Below, one piece after another: positions 53,966 through 64,000 of a stretch of 64,000 bases of DNA. The position numbers were made by a program, and so were the translations under genes. Positions within the stretch are counted from its first letter, which is position 1. Every line of letters starts with the position of its first letter. The DNA lies in NCBI GenBank assembly GCA_025642065.1, contig JAODUP010000432.1, positions 210,001-274,000 on the forward strand. Reading direction: 5' to 3'. The notes under the pieces were generated by a model. That model saw only the letters and a list, made by a program, of their open reading frames with translations, was not told where the DNA came from and did no database searches. The DNA comes from Paralvinella palmiformis. Taxonomy: Eukaryota; Annelida; Polychaeta; Terebellida; Alvinellidae.

Positions 53966-56433
53966 TTACATTAGTATGCATCAGACAGGTGCGATCAGCC
54001 CCGGAGGTAACACAACAATCACCAATTCAATTGGTTTTTCGTGCGTATTATATTTGGAAGCCGCTTAGTGAATTAACGAGCAGTGTGATGGCACATATCG
54101 AGTTTGTTTTCTTGGATTTACATTTGATTCGCTCGTTTTCACGACCCGACGTCAAAGAACATGGATGAAAATTGGAAGTGTAAACGCTCACTTCTCCCCG
54201 TATAATGGATGGCTGAAACCGCTTCTGTCGCCATCGCCGGGGTCGAAATACCACTAGTGTGTATTCATTTTACGTCCCCAGCGGATCTAATTCTTCCACC
54301 TCACAGGTGCGCCGTCGCACCGTCATTTGACGGCCTCCGACACCCACACGACGTTGGAATCCGAGAAGTTAATACATGCTACTGTTGATAGCATTTTGGC
54401 TACCGATCTTTAACGAGATAGGCTCGAAACGGTTTGTTAGAAATCCCCTTTAAGAACCACTTCTAAAAACCGTCCCCGTATAATGTTTTTCTTCCCCGTA
54501 TTGTCATCACAATCTTTTATCGTTTCAACCGAGTTTAGTAACTAATCTGTGCGTATTACTCAAAAAGTCTAATTCATCAAAAAACGCATTTGATATTAAT
54601 TACTACTGTACACGGCGCTGTTGAAATGTTTAATATTGTTATTTTGTTAGCTACTTAATATTATTATCATTGTTATTATCTTAATTGTTTTTACGCCTTA
54701 ATAATGATGTAACATTTCTGTAATTTCGAAGTCTCTTTGTCGGTGCATCTTTGTCACTGCCTATATGTCTCTCGGTGTCCTGTCTCTTTCACTGTCTCCC
54801 TCGATATGCCTGTCTACGAATCTCTGTTTCTTTAAGTGTCGCCGTCTACCTGTCTGAGCGCGTGTCTTCGCCGCCACTGTCTGTGTCTTGGTGTCGTTGT
54901 CTCGGTGTCGGTGTCTTGATGTCTTTATTTCGGTGACAAATTCATTAATAGAAAGTAGCAGGAAGATAGTTTTTTTTTAAATCTAACAATTTGAAGGAAG
55001 TTTATGAAATTTGATATTTGTGCAGTAATGATATTACATCGCAAAGTTTGATTAATTTCTGTGCATTATTTTATGGTAATATGCATGAAAACAGCATAGG
55101 TACATACACCGTTCATTACACACACGCACATCTGTGCGTAACCATACACACTTCACAAAATGTTTGAAGAACACTTGAAACGAAATAAGCATAAACACTG
55201 AAATATGCATGCTCAAGGTATTCAGCTTCTCTTTGACAACAAATACATCAAACGTTATCTACACAGGTATTTGACTGACATAGCACAGGTGACATTTATG
55301 CATGTTGTTATACACGCCAAATGCGTTACACTTTGAAATGTCTGCGTCTGTATGCGTGCGCCTGTATCGTGGTATTTACGTTGTTGGCTGGTATATCCAT
55401 AAAGCTCAAGATACGAATATACATATACATACACCCATGCATACATTTACTCCGATTCCAAGTATACGTACATTATGTCTGTTTGTGTGGATAGCACTCA
55501 TCACCTTGAGCACAGATTGCTAAACATCATAACAATTCATAGCAATAGAACCTGAAGTATACTTTGTACAGTTTTCTATTTTTCATTCGTATCTCGTGAA
55601 AAGCATTTTATTATATATATCGACTTTACATGATATAGCGTCAAATTGATGAATGCGAAAGAAAGAACAAATGTATCTATTTCGCACCATTACACGGATT
55701 GTGCTTGTCACGCGGACCAATTACAGGAGACGCACAAGGATCACCTGATAAATATTAGCCAATCACGAAAAACAATATTCAGGCCGTGGGAGAATGCATC
55801 GCGTATAGATCAATTAATTACTTGGATCCTGAGAGAAACGTGACGACGATAAATACAACACACGGGGCGAGAACTTCTCACCGGTTCGGTGTTTTATTGG
55901 CACGCTACTGTAAACGAAAGAACTTTCCTAGGTTAGTTGTGTTTACGTTTGTGCTGAATGAATGGCCTGTCGCCTAATGCAGGTCGGAGATCACACACGA
56001 GAGCAGCTAAATACTTTGTGCATACAATTAATTATGTATATGTGTGTGTGTATGCGCGCGCGTGCGTGCGTGTGTGTGTATATGTCTTTGTGTGCATATT
56101 CTAACGTCGTCATCCGTGGTGTGTATGCTGAGCCTGGCTGACTTGTACACGCCGATCAAACCCGCAAGTCGTCATCTGGAAAAAGTAAATAATGTTTAAA
56201 CAAACAATTACGGCAGCTTTCCACTAAGCACTATTATCCAACTGATAATTTCGCTATTACGACCATAATTGAAAACTGTTAGGGTGTCTCGTAAATACGA
56301 CGTTTATTGCCCTGGACTTCCTTCGTTTAGACCATCGATGGTCAGACGTGGTTGTGCTTCACGTATGCATGTGGAAATCGACGAATACGACCCCGTTAAT
56401 ACCTTCAAGTATCCGTTCTTCTAACGACCCGAG
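53966..56433. other. Noncoding stretch
   Basis: No gene recognised. GC content is higher around 54.1-54.5 kb. There is a TGTCTC-rich low-complexity stretch at 54.73-54.93 kb. Confidence 0.5.
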
Positions 56434-56619
56434 CGGCGCCTCGTCGGTCTAGCGGTAGCGCGTTGGACTACATATCACTACCACCCGAATTCGAATCTCG
56501 GCGTGGGCATATCTGAAGGTTGTTTCGTTTTTTACTTCGCCTCATTACCTTTGGAGGTCGGTCGGCCCATTTAGCCAAACTTGTACACAACAATGGCCGT
56601 AAAACATCAATCACCATCA
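56434..56619 (+). repeat. Full-length tRNA-derived SINE, family A (best copy)
   Basis: Head CGGCGCCTCGTCGGTCTAGC, A box GGTCTAGCGGTAGCG, B box ATTCGAATCTCGG, body GACTTCGCCTCATTACC and GGCCCATTTAGCC, tail CATCAATCACCATCA. TCTAACGACCCGAG (56420-56433) and TCTAACGAGCCGAG (56620-56633) form a 14-bp target duplication with one mismatch. Confidence 0.9.
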
Positions 56620-57114
56620 TCTAACGAGCCGAGAGGCGGAGAGGGTAATTACAGTACGGTATACATAAAGATTGATGGAAAAGGAGCGGTGACGTATTCC
56701 GTCCGGCAAAACCTTCATGATCGGTGGCACTTAAATGGATAGCTAAAGCTTAAAACGTTTGTTTGCTTAGCTTTGATGTAATACTGATGGCTAGTTCAGC
56801 TCGATATAAGTATCATATTCGGTTGGAACGTGTCCTCGGAAGACCGAAAGCGGTTCAGCGAAGTCAATCGTCTCGCCATCGCTCGAAAAATAGCACCATC
56901 CATGTAGCACTGTTAACATGGACCAATTAGGTCCCGAACGACGTGGGCATGTTTGTTGAAACTCAATGAGTTTCCCTGACAGCATTAACGGCTCCAGTTG
57001 GGGTTTTAAATGACATTGTACCAAACAACACCATAACAATATGATATTCCTTTTGTCATAACAGGAGTTAAAATATTATTAAAGTACCAATATGATAGTT
57101 TTGTCTTAGCTACT

Positions 57115-57117
<3 letters not shown>

Positions 57118-57207
<90 letters not shown>
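57118..57207. repeat. Long (AC)45 microsatellite
   Basis: About 45 uninterrupted AC units, the longest pure tract in the window. Confidence 0.95.
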
Positions 57208-57209
<2 letters not shown>

Positions 57210-57249
57210 ATATATACACACATATATATGGTTTTACAGATACATGCTG

Positions 57250-57431
57250 ATGATGTTGATTAATGTTTTACGGCAACTTTTGTGCATATTTTAGGCTAAA
57301 TGAGCGATCTCGTAAGGTAATGAAGCGAAGTCAAAGATGAAGCAATCTTCTGATATGCCCACGCCGAGATTCGAACACGAATGGTAGTGATCTGTGGTCC
57401 AACACGCTACCGCTAGACCACGGAGGTGCCC
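57250..57431 (-). repeat. tRNA-derived SINE, family A
   Basis: Head GCACCTCCGTGGTCTAGCGG, B box GTGTTCGAATC... (here CGTGTTCGAATCTCGG-like in reverse), body and tail present. No clear target duplication seen. Confidence 0.8.
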
Positions 57432-58257
57432 ACATTCAACAGAGATAAAACATTATACATCGATATTCTAAAGATCCAGGTATTCCGATGAATCGTCCAT
57501 ATAGTCTGTTCACAGCTTTCATCTGCCTAGCTGAGATACAGGAGTTATTAGCCAATTTACTAAAATATTTTTTTAAATTTCTGTTGACGTTTATCGTCTT
57601 ATGGAAAACACAGGTGTGACGAAATAATTATCTTGTTTACGGCTAACAATTCCTGGTAGGCGCCAGTCATTCAGATTGCCCTCACTAATTAGACACCTAA
57701 AAAAAAATTATGTTGTGATTTTCCAGTAGTTTTTTTAATTGTTTTTTTTCACTTCATTTTTTTTTGGGGGGGGGCGATGATTACTAGCTATTATTTTGAA
57801 CGAAGCCACGGGTAAGGCTGAGTAAATTGGCTGAATGCGATTCCTTTACCAGAATTTATGCTCATAATTATGCACACAAGTGGTATGTAAGGCGTTGTTC
57901 CATAATGAAAGCCGGTAAATCGGGGGAATACGCATTCGTCGGTTTCGTTTTTTTTTAGAATACATTTTTTTTGGGTATTTACTAATAAAACTCGCTGCTT
58001 GGCTCGAAATTTTAATTGCAAAATGCCAAGAAGACATTGTGTGGGTCGTCTCAAATTTAGTCGCATCAATTATATAATCCGGGGGACTATATAAAACATA
58101 TAGGGATAATAACATTCGGGGGGTGGGTGTGGGTCTAGATGTTGACAGTAAATATCTTGTATAAATTTAACTGGACACTATTCAACCATTCAAATAGCCG
58201 CACGGGCGCTTAATACACACACATGACGTTTAATGAATTTTGTATACATTATTTCGG

Positions 58258-58260
<3 letters not shown>

Positions 58261-58299
<39 letters not shown>
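58261..58299. repeat. (TA)n microsatellite
   Basis: About 19 units. Confidence 0.9.
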
Positions 58300-58301
<2 letters not shown>

Positions 58302-58483
58302 GCTACTGATACCGAGTGAATCTAGACCAAAACGAGCCGAAATATATTCAACAAGGAGGTTATGCATTCTCAAGTGACCGGTTGCTATTTAGATATAAGT
58401 AGTAGATGCCACTTATCCCGGTGGCGTAGGACCCGTTCGGTAAGTCCAAACGACGTAATTAAGGCATGCTTACTGGTTGGAGC

Positions 58484-58740
58484 TCACCAATGGCACATCG
58501 ATTTACAGCGGACAAACGACATGCCACCGGTTAGGCAGTTGTTGATGCAGGATGTCGGTCCACGTTTTCGCGTCCTCATCGCGTCCTGGTCGCCGAGCTG
58601 ACGATGAACGGGCATAAGCAATCCGGAGGCGACGCCCAGCTGCCTACCCCTGAGTAACCTGCTGATCATCATCACCTTCTGAAGTAGCTCGGGATTGTCC
58701 TCGGACCTCCTATCCACTCGCGTGTAGGCGTAGTCTGGAT
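58484..58740 (-). CDS. Candidate prohormone, last exon with cysteine peptide
   Basis: The acceptor is CCCGAACAG behind a pyrimidine-rich tract. The frame enters in phase 1 and stops with TGA at 58484-58486. Local GC content and codon use look coding. The RTRKR site is a convertase-type cleavage signal. Confidence 0.5.
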
Positions 58741-59427
58741 CTGTTCGGGATAACGGGAGAAAAGTGCGGGTCATGATTATTCAGTTCGAAGAATGGGTTC
58801 TCATTCTGGGACACCCGTAACGATGTCAAATTCGGAATGCAAAGGATGTGACGAGTTCCAGTCCTTACTTAACCTGAGTAGGAGCATCTGTTATTTGCTA
58901 ACATATTAATTAAATATTTCGGTTTTTCTTAACTAAATGTATTAAGACCAAGAGAAGAATTATGATTGGCGCATCTTACGTTAACTTGTTTCCCATCTTC
59001 ATAACATTTACATAAATAAAAGGTTACTAAGGATGATTTTATTTTCGCTTCTTAGGGAGTCCACAACCAGTTTGCTGTACATTCAAAGTGTTAATAGAAA
59101 TTGGTGGCGTTGCGGACTGCATTGTCTTCAATTATTATATTTATATAGACCCGAACTCTTTGACATTAATATTTAGTTTTATCTCGTAGCACCAACCAAA
59201 TAGATCAATGTACCAAACATTTCATTGTTTGTGTGAAAATACTCGATCTTCTCTCCAATGCGAATGTCTTCGCTTTTCTCATTATTTCGCGGGTACTGGA
59301 TTGTAAGCCACCACCAATTAAAGTACGACTGCTGCCTTCCAGCCACGGACAAGGAAATAACCCAGAATAACAACACCACCGGACTTCCATAACCATAGAA
59401 GTATCGATACGAATAACAAGAGAACAA
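58484..59427 (-). CDS. Candidate secreted cysteine-peptide (neuropeptide-like) precursor, two exons
   Basis: The last exon (58484-58740) is the stronger part. After an AG acceptor it encodes DYAYTRVDRRSEDNPELL, then VMMISRLLRGRQ, and near the end the basic site RTRKR. This is followed directly by a 25-residue C-terminal peptide starting GPTSC and ending CKSMCHW-stop. Its four cysteines have CX3C-X9-CX3C spacing with a central GG. A possible first exon (59214-59427) encodes a hydrophobic VVLLFWVISLSVAG segment and ends at a weak GTACAT donor with fitting phase, giving about 156 residues in total. The architecture (signal peptide, acidic spacer, dibasic site, cysteine peptide, stop) is that of a prohormone. 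I do not recognise the family. The first exon and start are uncertain. Confidence 0.45.
59214..59427 (-). CDS. Candidate prohormone, signal-peptide exon
   Basis: ATG at 59425-59427. Residues 17-30 form a hydrophobic core ending SVAG, then RQQSYFNWWWLTIQYP. The N-region before the core is long and aromatic, which is unusual for a signal peptide. The donor G|GTACAT is weak, though the phase joins correctly to the last exon. Confidence 0.3.
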
Positions 59428-59570
59428 AGGGCCAGAATGTGCCCGTGAATGATGTTAACGCACTACGGATGTGTTAGGTCAACATGAATAATTCTAAGTA
59501 TGCCTTTTGTGAGGTTTTTCCTCGCTTACTTCCCGTGGAAAATTGAGAAGTTGATGACATTAGACGGAAT

Positions 59571-59612
59571 GAGAGAGAGAGAGAGCTAGCGAGAGATTGA
59601 GGGAGGGGCAGT

Positions 59613-59652
<40 letters not shown>
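59571..59652. repeat. (GA)n microsatellite, interrupted
   Basis: GA blocks with short interruptions; the pure block is at 59619-59652. Confidence 0.9.
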
Positions 59653-59654
<2 letters not shown>

Positions 59655-60146
59655 GGCAGAATGTAGCAACTGTTAGCCGAGTTAAATCGAATCAGTACTC
59701 CAGTGCTCAGATTACTAAATAGAGTCATTATTTCATCAGCGGATCTTTTTCTCCCGCAAACAGAAAAGTGTTCTGCCAGAATAAATTATTTTATTGGCTG
59801 TAGTCTCTAACTGCTCACAGCAACTGGTAAGTTGCAGCTCATCCGCCTGTTTATATATGTATATGTGTGTGTCGGTGTGTGGATGTGTGCTCGCGCGCGC
59901 GCGTGTGCACTTATCCAATCCGACCAGTTCCCTTATAACACGTTTTCTATAATATTATACGTTATGTTACACCGGTAGGTACTACTTAATGGCTAATTAA
60001 CGTTGATTTATAATATCAATAATTGGAAATCTTATAACATGATATCAGATATCGGATAATTTGCCTAATGTATCTGAGATGGAATATACAAATTCTTCTA
60101 GGCCTTAATACAAATTTAATACGGACATAAACTATTTTCTACAATA

Positions 60147-60181
<35 letters not shown>
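60147..60181. repeat. (AT)n microsatellite
   Basis: About 17 units. Confidence 0.9.
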
Positions 60182-60185
<4 letters not shown>

Positions 60186-60632
60186 TTTCGGTGGGTTTTT
60201 GTGCGCACGCGCCCCCCTACGTTAGTGCGCGCATGCGTGTATGTGTGTGTATCAAAGAAAGCGTATAGTAGTATGTATTATTCATTTGTTTCATTCATCA
60301 TTTATTAGAACGTTCACGCTTCAGACATTTTTCCATTCAATATCGTACAGTAATTGTATGCTCGATGCCTAAAAAAACTGATCTGAATGGAGCTGAACTT
60401 ACAGGTGTTCAAGTCGAGTTACCTGTATTCGATTTTATATTTCCGAATCGAGCGATACGATCCTCAGGTGGCCAATTAATCTCACCACACACTGAATTGG
60501 CTGGATCGCTGACAATGGCGTAGAAATATGACACCAATATATATATCGGCTTGACAAGTTGTTATTGATCTGAATTGTGCATCATCTGACTTGTTGGCGT
60601 GTATCGTCTACTGACGGATAGATGGTAATCTG

Positions 60633-60729
60633 ACTGAATGACCGACTGACTGACTGGGTGACTGGCTGACTGACTGACTTACTTACTGACTGACTGACTG
60701 ACTGACTGACTGACTGACTGACTGACTGA
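60633..60729. repeat. (ACTG)n tetranucleotide repeat
   Basis: Roughly 23 units with a few variants, followed by an (ACTC)n block at 60760-60780. Confidence 0.9.
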
Positions 60730-60965
60730 ATAAATGGCAAGTACAAAATAGTATTCAATTCACTCACTCACTCACTCACTTATCTAAACTCCGCAACCGT
60801 GCTTGTCTCCTGATACACACAACACGTATACCCACCAAAGCGACCACGTGCAAACCGTTAGACATGTGAACAGAGAAATATGCACCAATCCACGCAGTAC
60901 AGTGCTAGCAACTTACGACACCCCCGGTGTTTGTACCGAGGTTCAGTACGTAATCTCGGTGTTGT

Positions 60966-60971
<6 letters not shown>

Positions 60972-61009
<38 letters not shown>

Positions 61010-61028
61010 AATAATAATAATAATAATA
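60972..61028. repeat. (TA)n(TAA)n microsatellite
   Basis: Compound repeat. Confidence 0.9.
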
Positions 61029-63282
61029 CATCAGACGAAGCTTGGTGATTAGATTTCCGAATATTACACTAAAAGCTCAGTTTTGTTAACGTGATTCTAA
61101 GTAACTCCCCCAACAATCATCTCATCTTTAGAGAAGTAATTTTATCTCCGCAATATTACATTCTGTCATCCCGTGGTCCCTCATCTAATTTGGCACGCTC
61201 TAGTAACAGCAACAACGCGTTGATAACAGCAACAAACAAACAACAAACAAAAACGGATGAACAGACAGGCAAACAGATAGGCAAACAAACGAAAAACCAC
61301 TGAGTATGTATGCATGTGTATGAATAGACACGTTTAAGCGTGCATACATAAATACACATGTATACAGATATTTCAAAAGGTACACCCTCTCTCCTTGCCA
61401 TCATCGTACAGTGTATGGGGTGTGGTAATATTGTTAATTAACATTTTAAACTTGTCTTAATCGACAAATCATCGTATGCAAGTGTTATAATAATGAATGT
61501 ACACCTGCTTCCCATTCATTATTCACAAGGATCATACCGCCATGTGTACATGTCGCCCCTCTCAATCACGTTGAAGCTGTAATAACGACGAGATATTAAG
61601 AGGCATGCAATGTGCTTGAATCACTAGCTTATCGCTCGGGGGGTAAACTGCTACGAGCTAAAAGCGATACTCCAATAATGTACATATACGAAGATATATT
61701 GTAGTCGAATATTGCCCGCATGTCTAAAGGCATAGAGACCTAGAGCCATTGACAAACACACACATTCACATACACGCACAGGTGTAGAAACATGCCCAAA
61801 GGCCTGGAGGCATGAGGAATGCCATTATCCGGACGGGCGATGGAACCTCTAAGTGGGAGAAATCAATACGATGCCATCTATCAACATCATCAACCGTTTG
61901 TTGATTGACAACGCATCCCAGCTGTGTGCAACAAGTTCGTACTGCTTGCGATTCAGACGTCCGATGTGTTCTTAGACACCCGACCGAAGTCCCAGAAGAC
62001 TGCAGGAGTAATAATACTCGGCTTACAGTCGTCGAGAAAGCATATGGTCGCGCCGCAATTGCAATCAACCAATCTACGAGCAGTCTAAACGTAAACTAGC
62101 TTTCTTAAATGGAAGACGAATAGCGGGAAATCTCCATCGAACACAACAACGCGGAACGAACTGCGCATGGCTGGGGATGAGAACTGAATTGGTCGGTACG
62201 AATGAAGCGGATTGTCTCAATTCTGGATTTAATCTCGTCGCGACGTCAATCGAATATCTCGGCCGTTTGCCAGAAGAACGCCGCGTCGACGGGCTATTGT
62301 CAACAGACAACGAGCATAATGCAGCCACCAGGTGTCGCCTTGTCGTTCGTTGTCTAACAGCCAGCTATCACGCTATAAAAGTTTCCGCTGCATGGCAAAA
62401 TGAAAACTTAGAGAGTAATGGATCCCTATTGCTAATAGCCGTCCAAATCGGAATAGTAAATACTCCGTACCTCGTTAATATTAGTAGGTGGCGGTCCAAA
62501 TTGGGGATGCTCTCATTATTTTATTCTGGTAACGAGACAAACTCGGCCTCCATCAAATGCCAAACATCGTGTGGACATTTTAAATGGCAGATATTACTCT
62601 TCCGGTTTATCTCGCGCTTTTCTGTTCCTTCCTCTTCCGTCTCTATAACGCGGATGGTCTTAACGCGGCGTGACGCTCGTTCCCTGGGCCATGCGACGTC
62701 CACATGCGACGCGATGGTCCAGTAATGCAATGGCCGATTGGCCTGCGACGGCTGCCTTCAGTTCGGACCCAATACGACCCCTCGCAATGTCTGGGTTTTT
62801 TGGTCAAAATAATGCAACTTAAAATGTATCGTTTCCCCATTATTGATTTTCTCTTTCGAAAAATGGTTAGGTAGGTTGGTTGGCTTTTATTTTTGTTTCC
62901 AAAAGTTTGGCAAAATATGCGCCCTTTTCTGGCATTTCTGCATTTTGCCGTGCTTTAGGTGTCTGGCTAGACGCGTGTTATAATACCACTGCGTTGCTGC
63001 CACCCAACGAAGATGAAATCGGGAAGATATCGTTATTAGGAAAAATAAAGAAATGTTGAGTCAGCCCTCAGAAGTGGGTTGAGTCAGCCATGGGAAACAA
63101 GATATTTTAAGGTGTCTAAGTCAAATCAAGAAATAGCATAAACGCGTATAAACAGAATCACAGTAGGAGAGGTACTCCCGATGGTACTCTAATTTAGAAC
63201 TTAAAGCTAACGTAAAAGCTGGATTGATATCAGGAGCCGAATAATTACTCAACTGTTGGTTGTTCTTTTACGAGTATTTAAT

Positions 63283-63287
<5 letters not shown>

Positions 63288-63325
<38 letters not shown>
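63288..63325. repeat. (AT)n microsatellite
   Basis: About 19 units. Confidence 0.9.
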
Positions 63326-63327
<2 letters not shown>

Positions 63328-63861
63328 CATATAAGGAGGAAGAATCGTCGGTTTTGCTCTAAACACCATTTACATCAAGGCTAGAATAATAGCCACGGGT
63401 TAAGCAAGGAGAGAAAACAATTTGCTGATCCAGCAATAACCTCTCTCATTTCCTTTTCGGTCCTCAACGGGTGAGTTATCTGCTACCAAACGTCTCCGGC
63501 TACTCATCGGAAATCAGACGATGTACGTCCCGGTTGTGGGTTCCGAATAGTTTCCCGAAGGCGAGCCAGCCGCCTTCTGGATCCCGTTTGATTGGTTCTC
63601 GGTTTAAGATAATCGTGCGTAAATTGTCTTTATTCGAGTCCACGTTTCGACATGATGCCTATAAAGAGAATCACGTGTGTGTCTTCGACGAACGTCTGTC
63701 GCCCTGATTGTTGTTTATCGGAGTCGTGGAATCCGTGTGCTGTTGTCCTTCTTCAAATTTTTTAAACAGCAACGGCGCAAGAACATCACAAACAACAACA
63801 ACAACATTCTTGTGTAGGATGAATATGTCCAATTATTATTAGCGTCCAACTGAGGAAAGGG

Positions 63862-64000
63862 CGCCTCCGTGGTCTAGCGTTAGCGTGGTGGACCACAGAT
63901 CACTAGCAGCCATGTTCGAATCTCGGTGTGGACATATCTGAAGGCTATTTTATCTTTGACTTCGCTTTATTACCTTTGGAGGTCGCTCGGCCTATTTAGC
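63862..64000 (+). repeat. tRNA-derived SINE, family A, cut by window end
   Basis: GCGCCTCCGTGGTCTAGCGT head, B box TGTTCGAATCTCGG, body to GGCCTATTTAGC where the window stops. Confidence 0.85.

Larger units (their letters stand above)
56640..58483. other. Noncoding stretch with long AC repeat and SINE
   Basis: No gene recognised. It holds the (AC)n tract, one family A SINE, and a TA repeat at 58.26 kb. A short open frame at 56791-57039 (- strand) has no recognisable homology. Confidence 0.5.
59428..63861. other. Noncoding, microsatellite-rich right flank
   Basis: GA, AT, ACTG and AAT simple repeats dominate 59.5-61.1 kb. The 61.9-62.8 kb part is less AT-rich and has a 182-codon + strand frame (62177-62725) overlapping - strand frames, with no recognisable domain. 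I do not call it a gene. Confidence 0.5.

Noticed and set aside
55302..55523. 73-codon + strand frame with many Ile/His
   Set aside because: Low-complexity TATACATACA-type sequence; no domain and no splice context.
60582..60767. Frame with SQSVSQSVSQ repeats
   Set aside because: Translation of the ACTG tetranucleotide repeat.
61156..61404. 82-codon - strand frame with a hydrophobic run that looks like a signal peptide
   Set aside because: The composition comes from CAAACAAACAGG-type repeats; no cleavage sites or downstream exon seen.
63862..64000. Functional tRNA gene from the A and B box match
   Set aside because: No cloverleaf acceptor stem, and the body continues as a SINE. The same reasoning applies to all tRNA-like heads in the window.

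Overview
This is a eukaryotic nuclear window, almost certainly from an invertebrate animal and most likely a mollusc. I infer this from three intron-rich animal genes with GT-AG splice sites, a multidomain SUEL-lectin receptor, many tRNA-derived SINEs with ATC-rich 3' tails, decayed CR1/L2-like LINEs, and dense (TA)n, (AC)n and (GA)n microsatellites. The species cannot be named from the sequence alone.

Layout. From 1 to about 4.6 kb there is noncoding, microsatellite-rich DNA. From 4.65 to 8.1 kb, on the + strand, lie six exons of a membrane protein (SUEL lectin, CUB, Sushi, transmembrane helix, cytoplasmic tail); its signal-peptide exon was not found. From 31.6 down to 12.3 kb, on the - strand, is a complete 11-exon SLC30A7 (ZnT7-type zinc transporter) gene of 358 aa. 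From 43.85 down to 38.79 kb, also on the - strand, is a complete 5-exon BLOC1S6 (pallidin) gene of 193 aa. At 58.5-59.4 kb on the - strand is a candidate secreted-peptide precursor: its last exon encodes a C-terminal four-cysteine peptide directly after a basic cleavage site, and a possible signal-peptide exon lies upstream.

The rest is mobile-element debris. It includes three CR1/L2-like LINE fragments (33.0, 36.1-38.0 and 52.6-53.97 kb), one carrying a nested SINE with a clean target-site duplication. There is also a pogo-type DDE fragment joined to a jockey-like RT fragment (35.6-36.1 kb), a hAT transposase relic (49.55-50.35 kb), and several MITE-like or foldback elements. Two of these have TA target sites and pogo-like ends. 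Introns of the zinc transporter and BLOC1S6 genes host many of these insertions.

ZnT7 orthologues load zinc into the early secretory pathway, and pallidin orthologues act in BLOC-1 sorting to lysosome-related organelles. Both are housekeeping trafficking genes, but nothing in the sequence shows they are co-regulated. The strongest leads for something not well described are the cysteine-peptide precursor and the SUEL-CUB-Sushi receptor.
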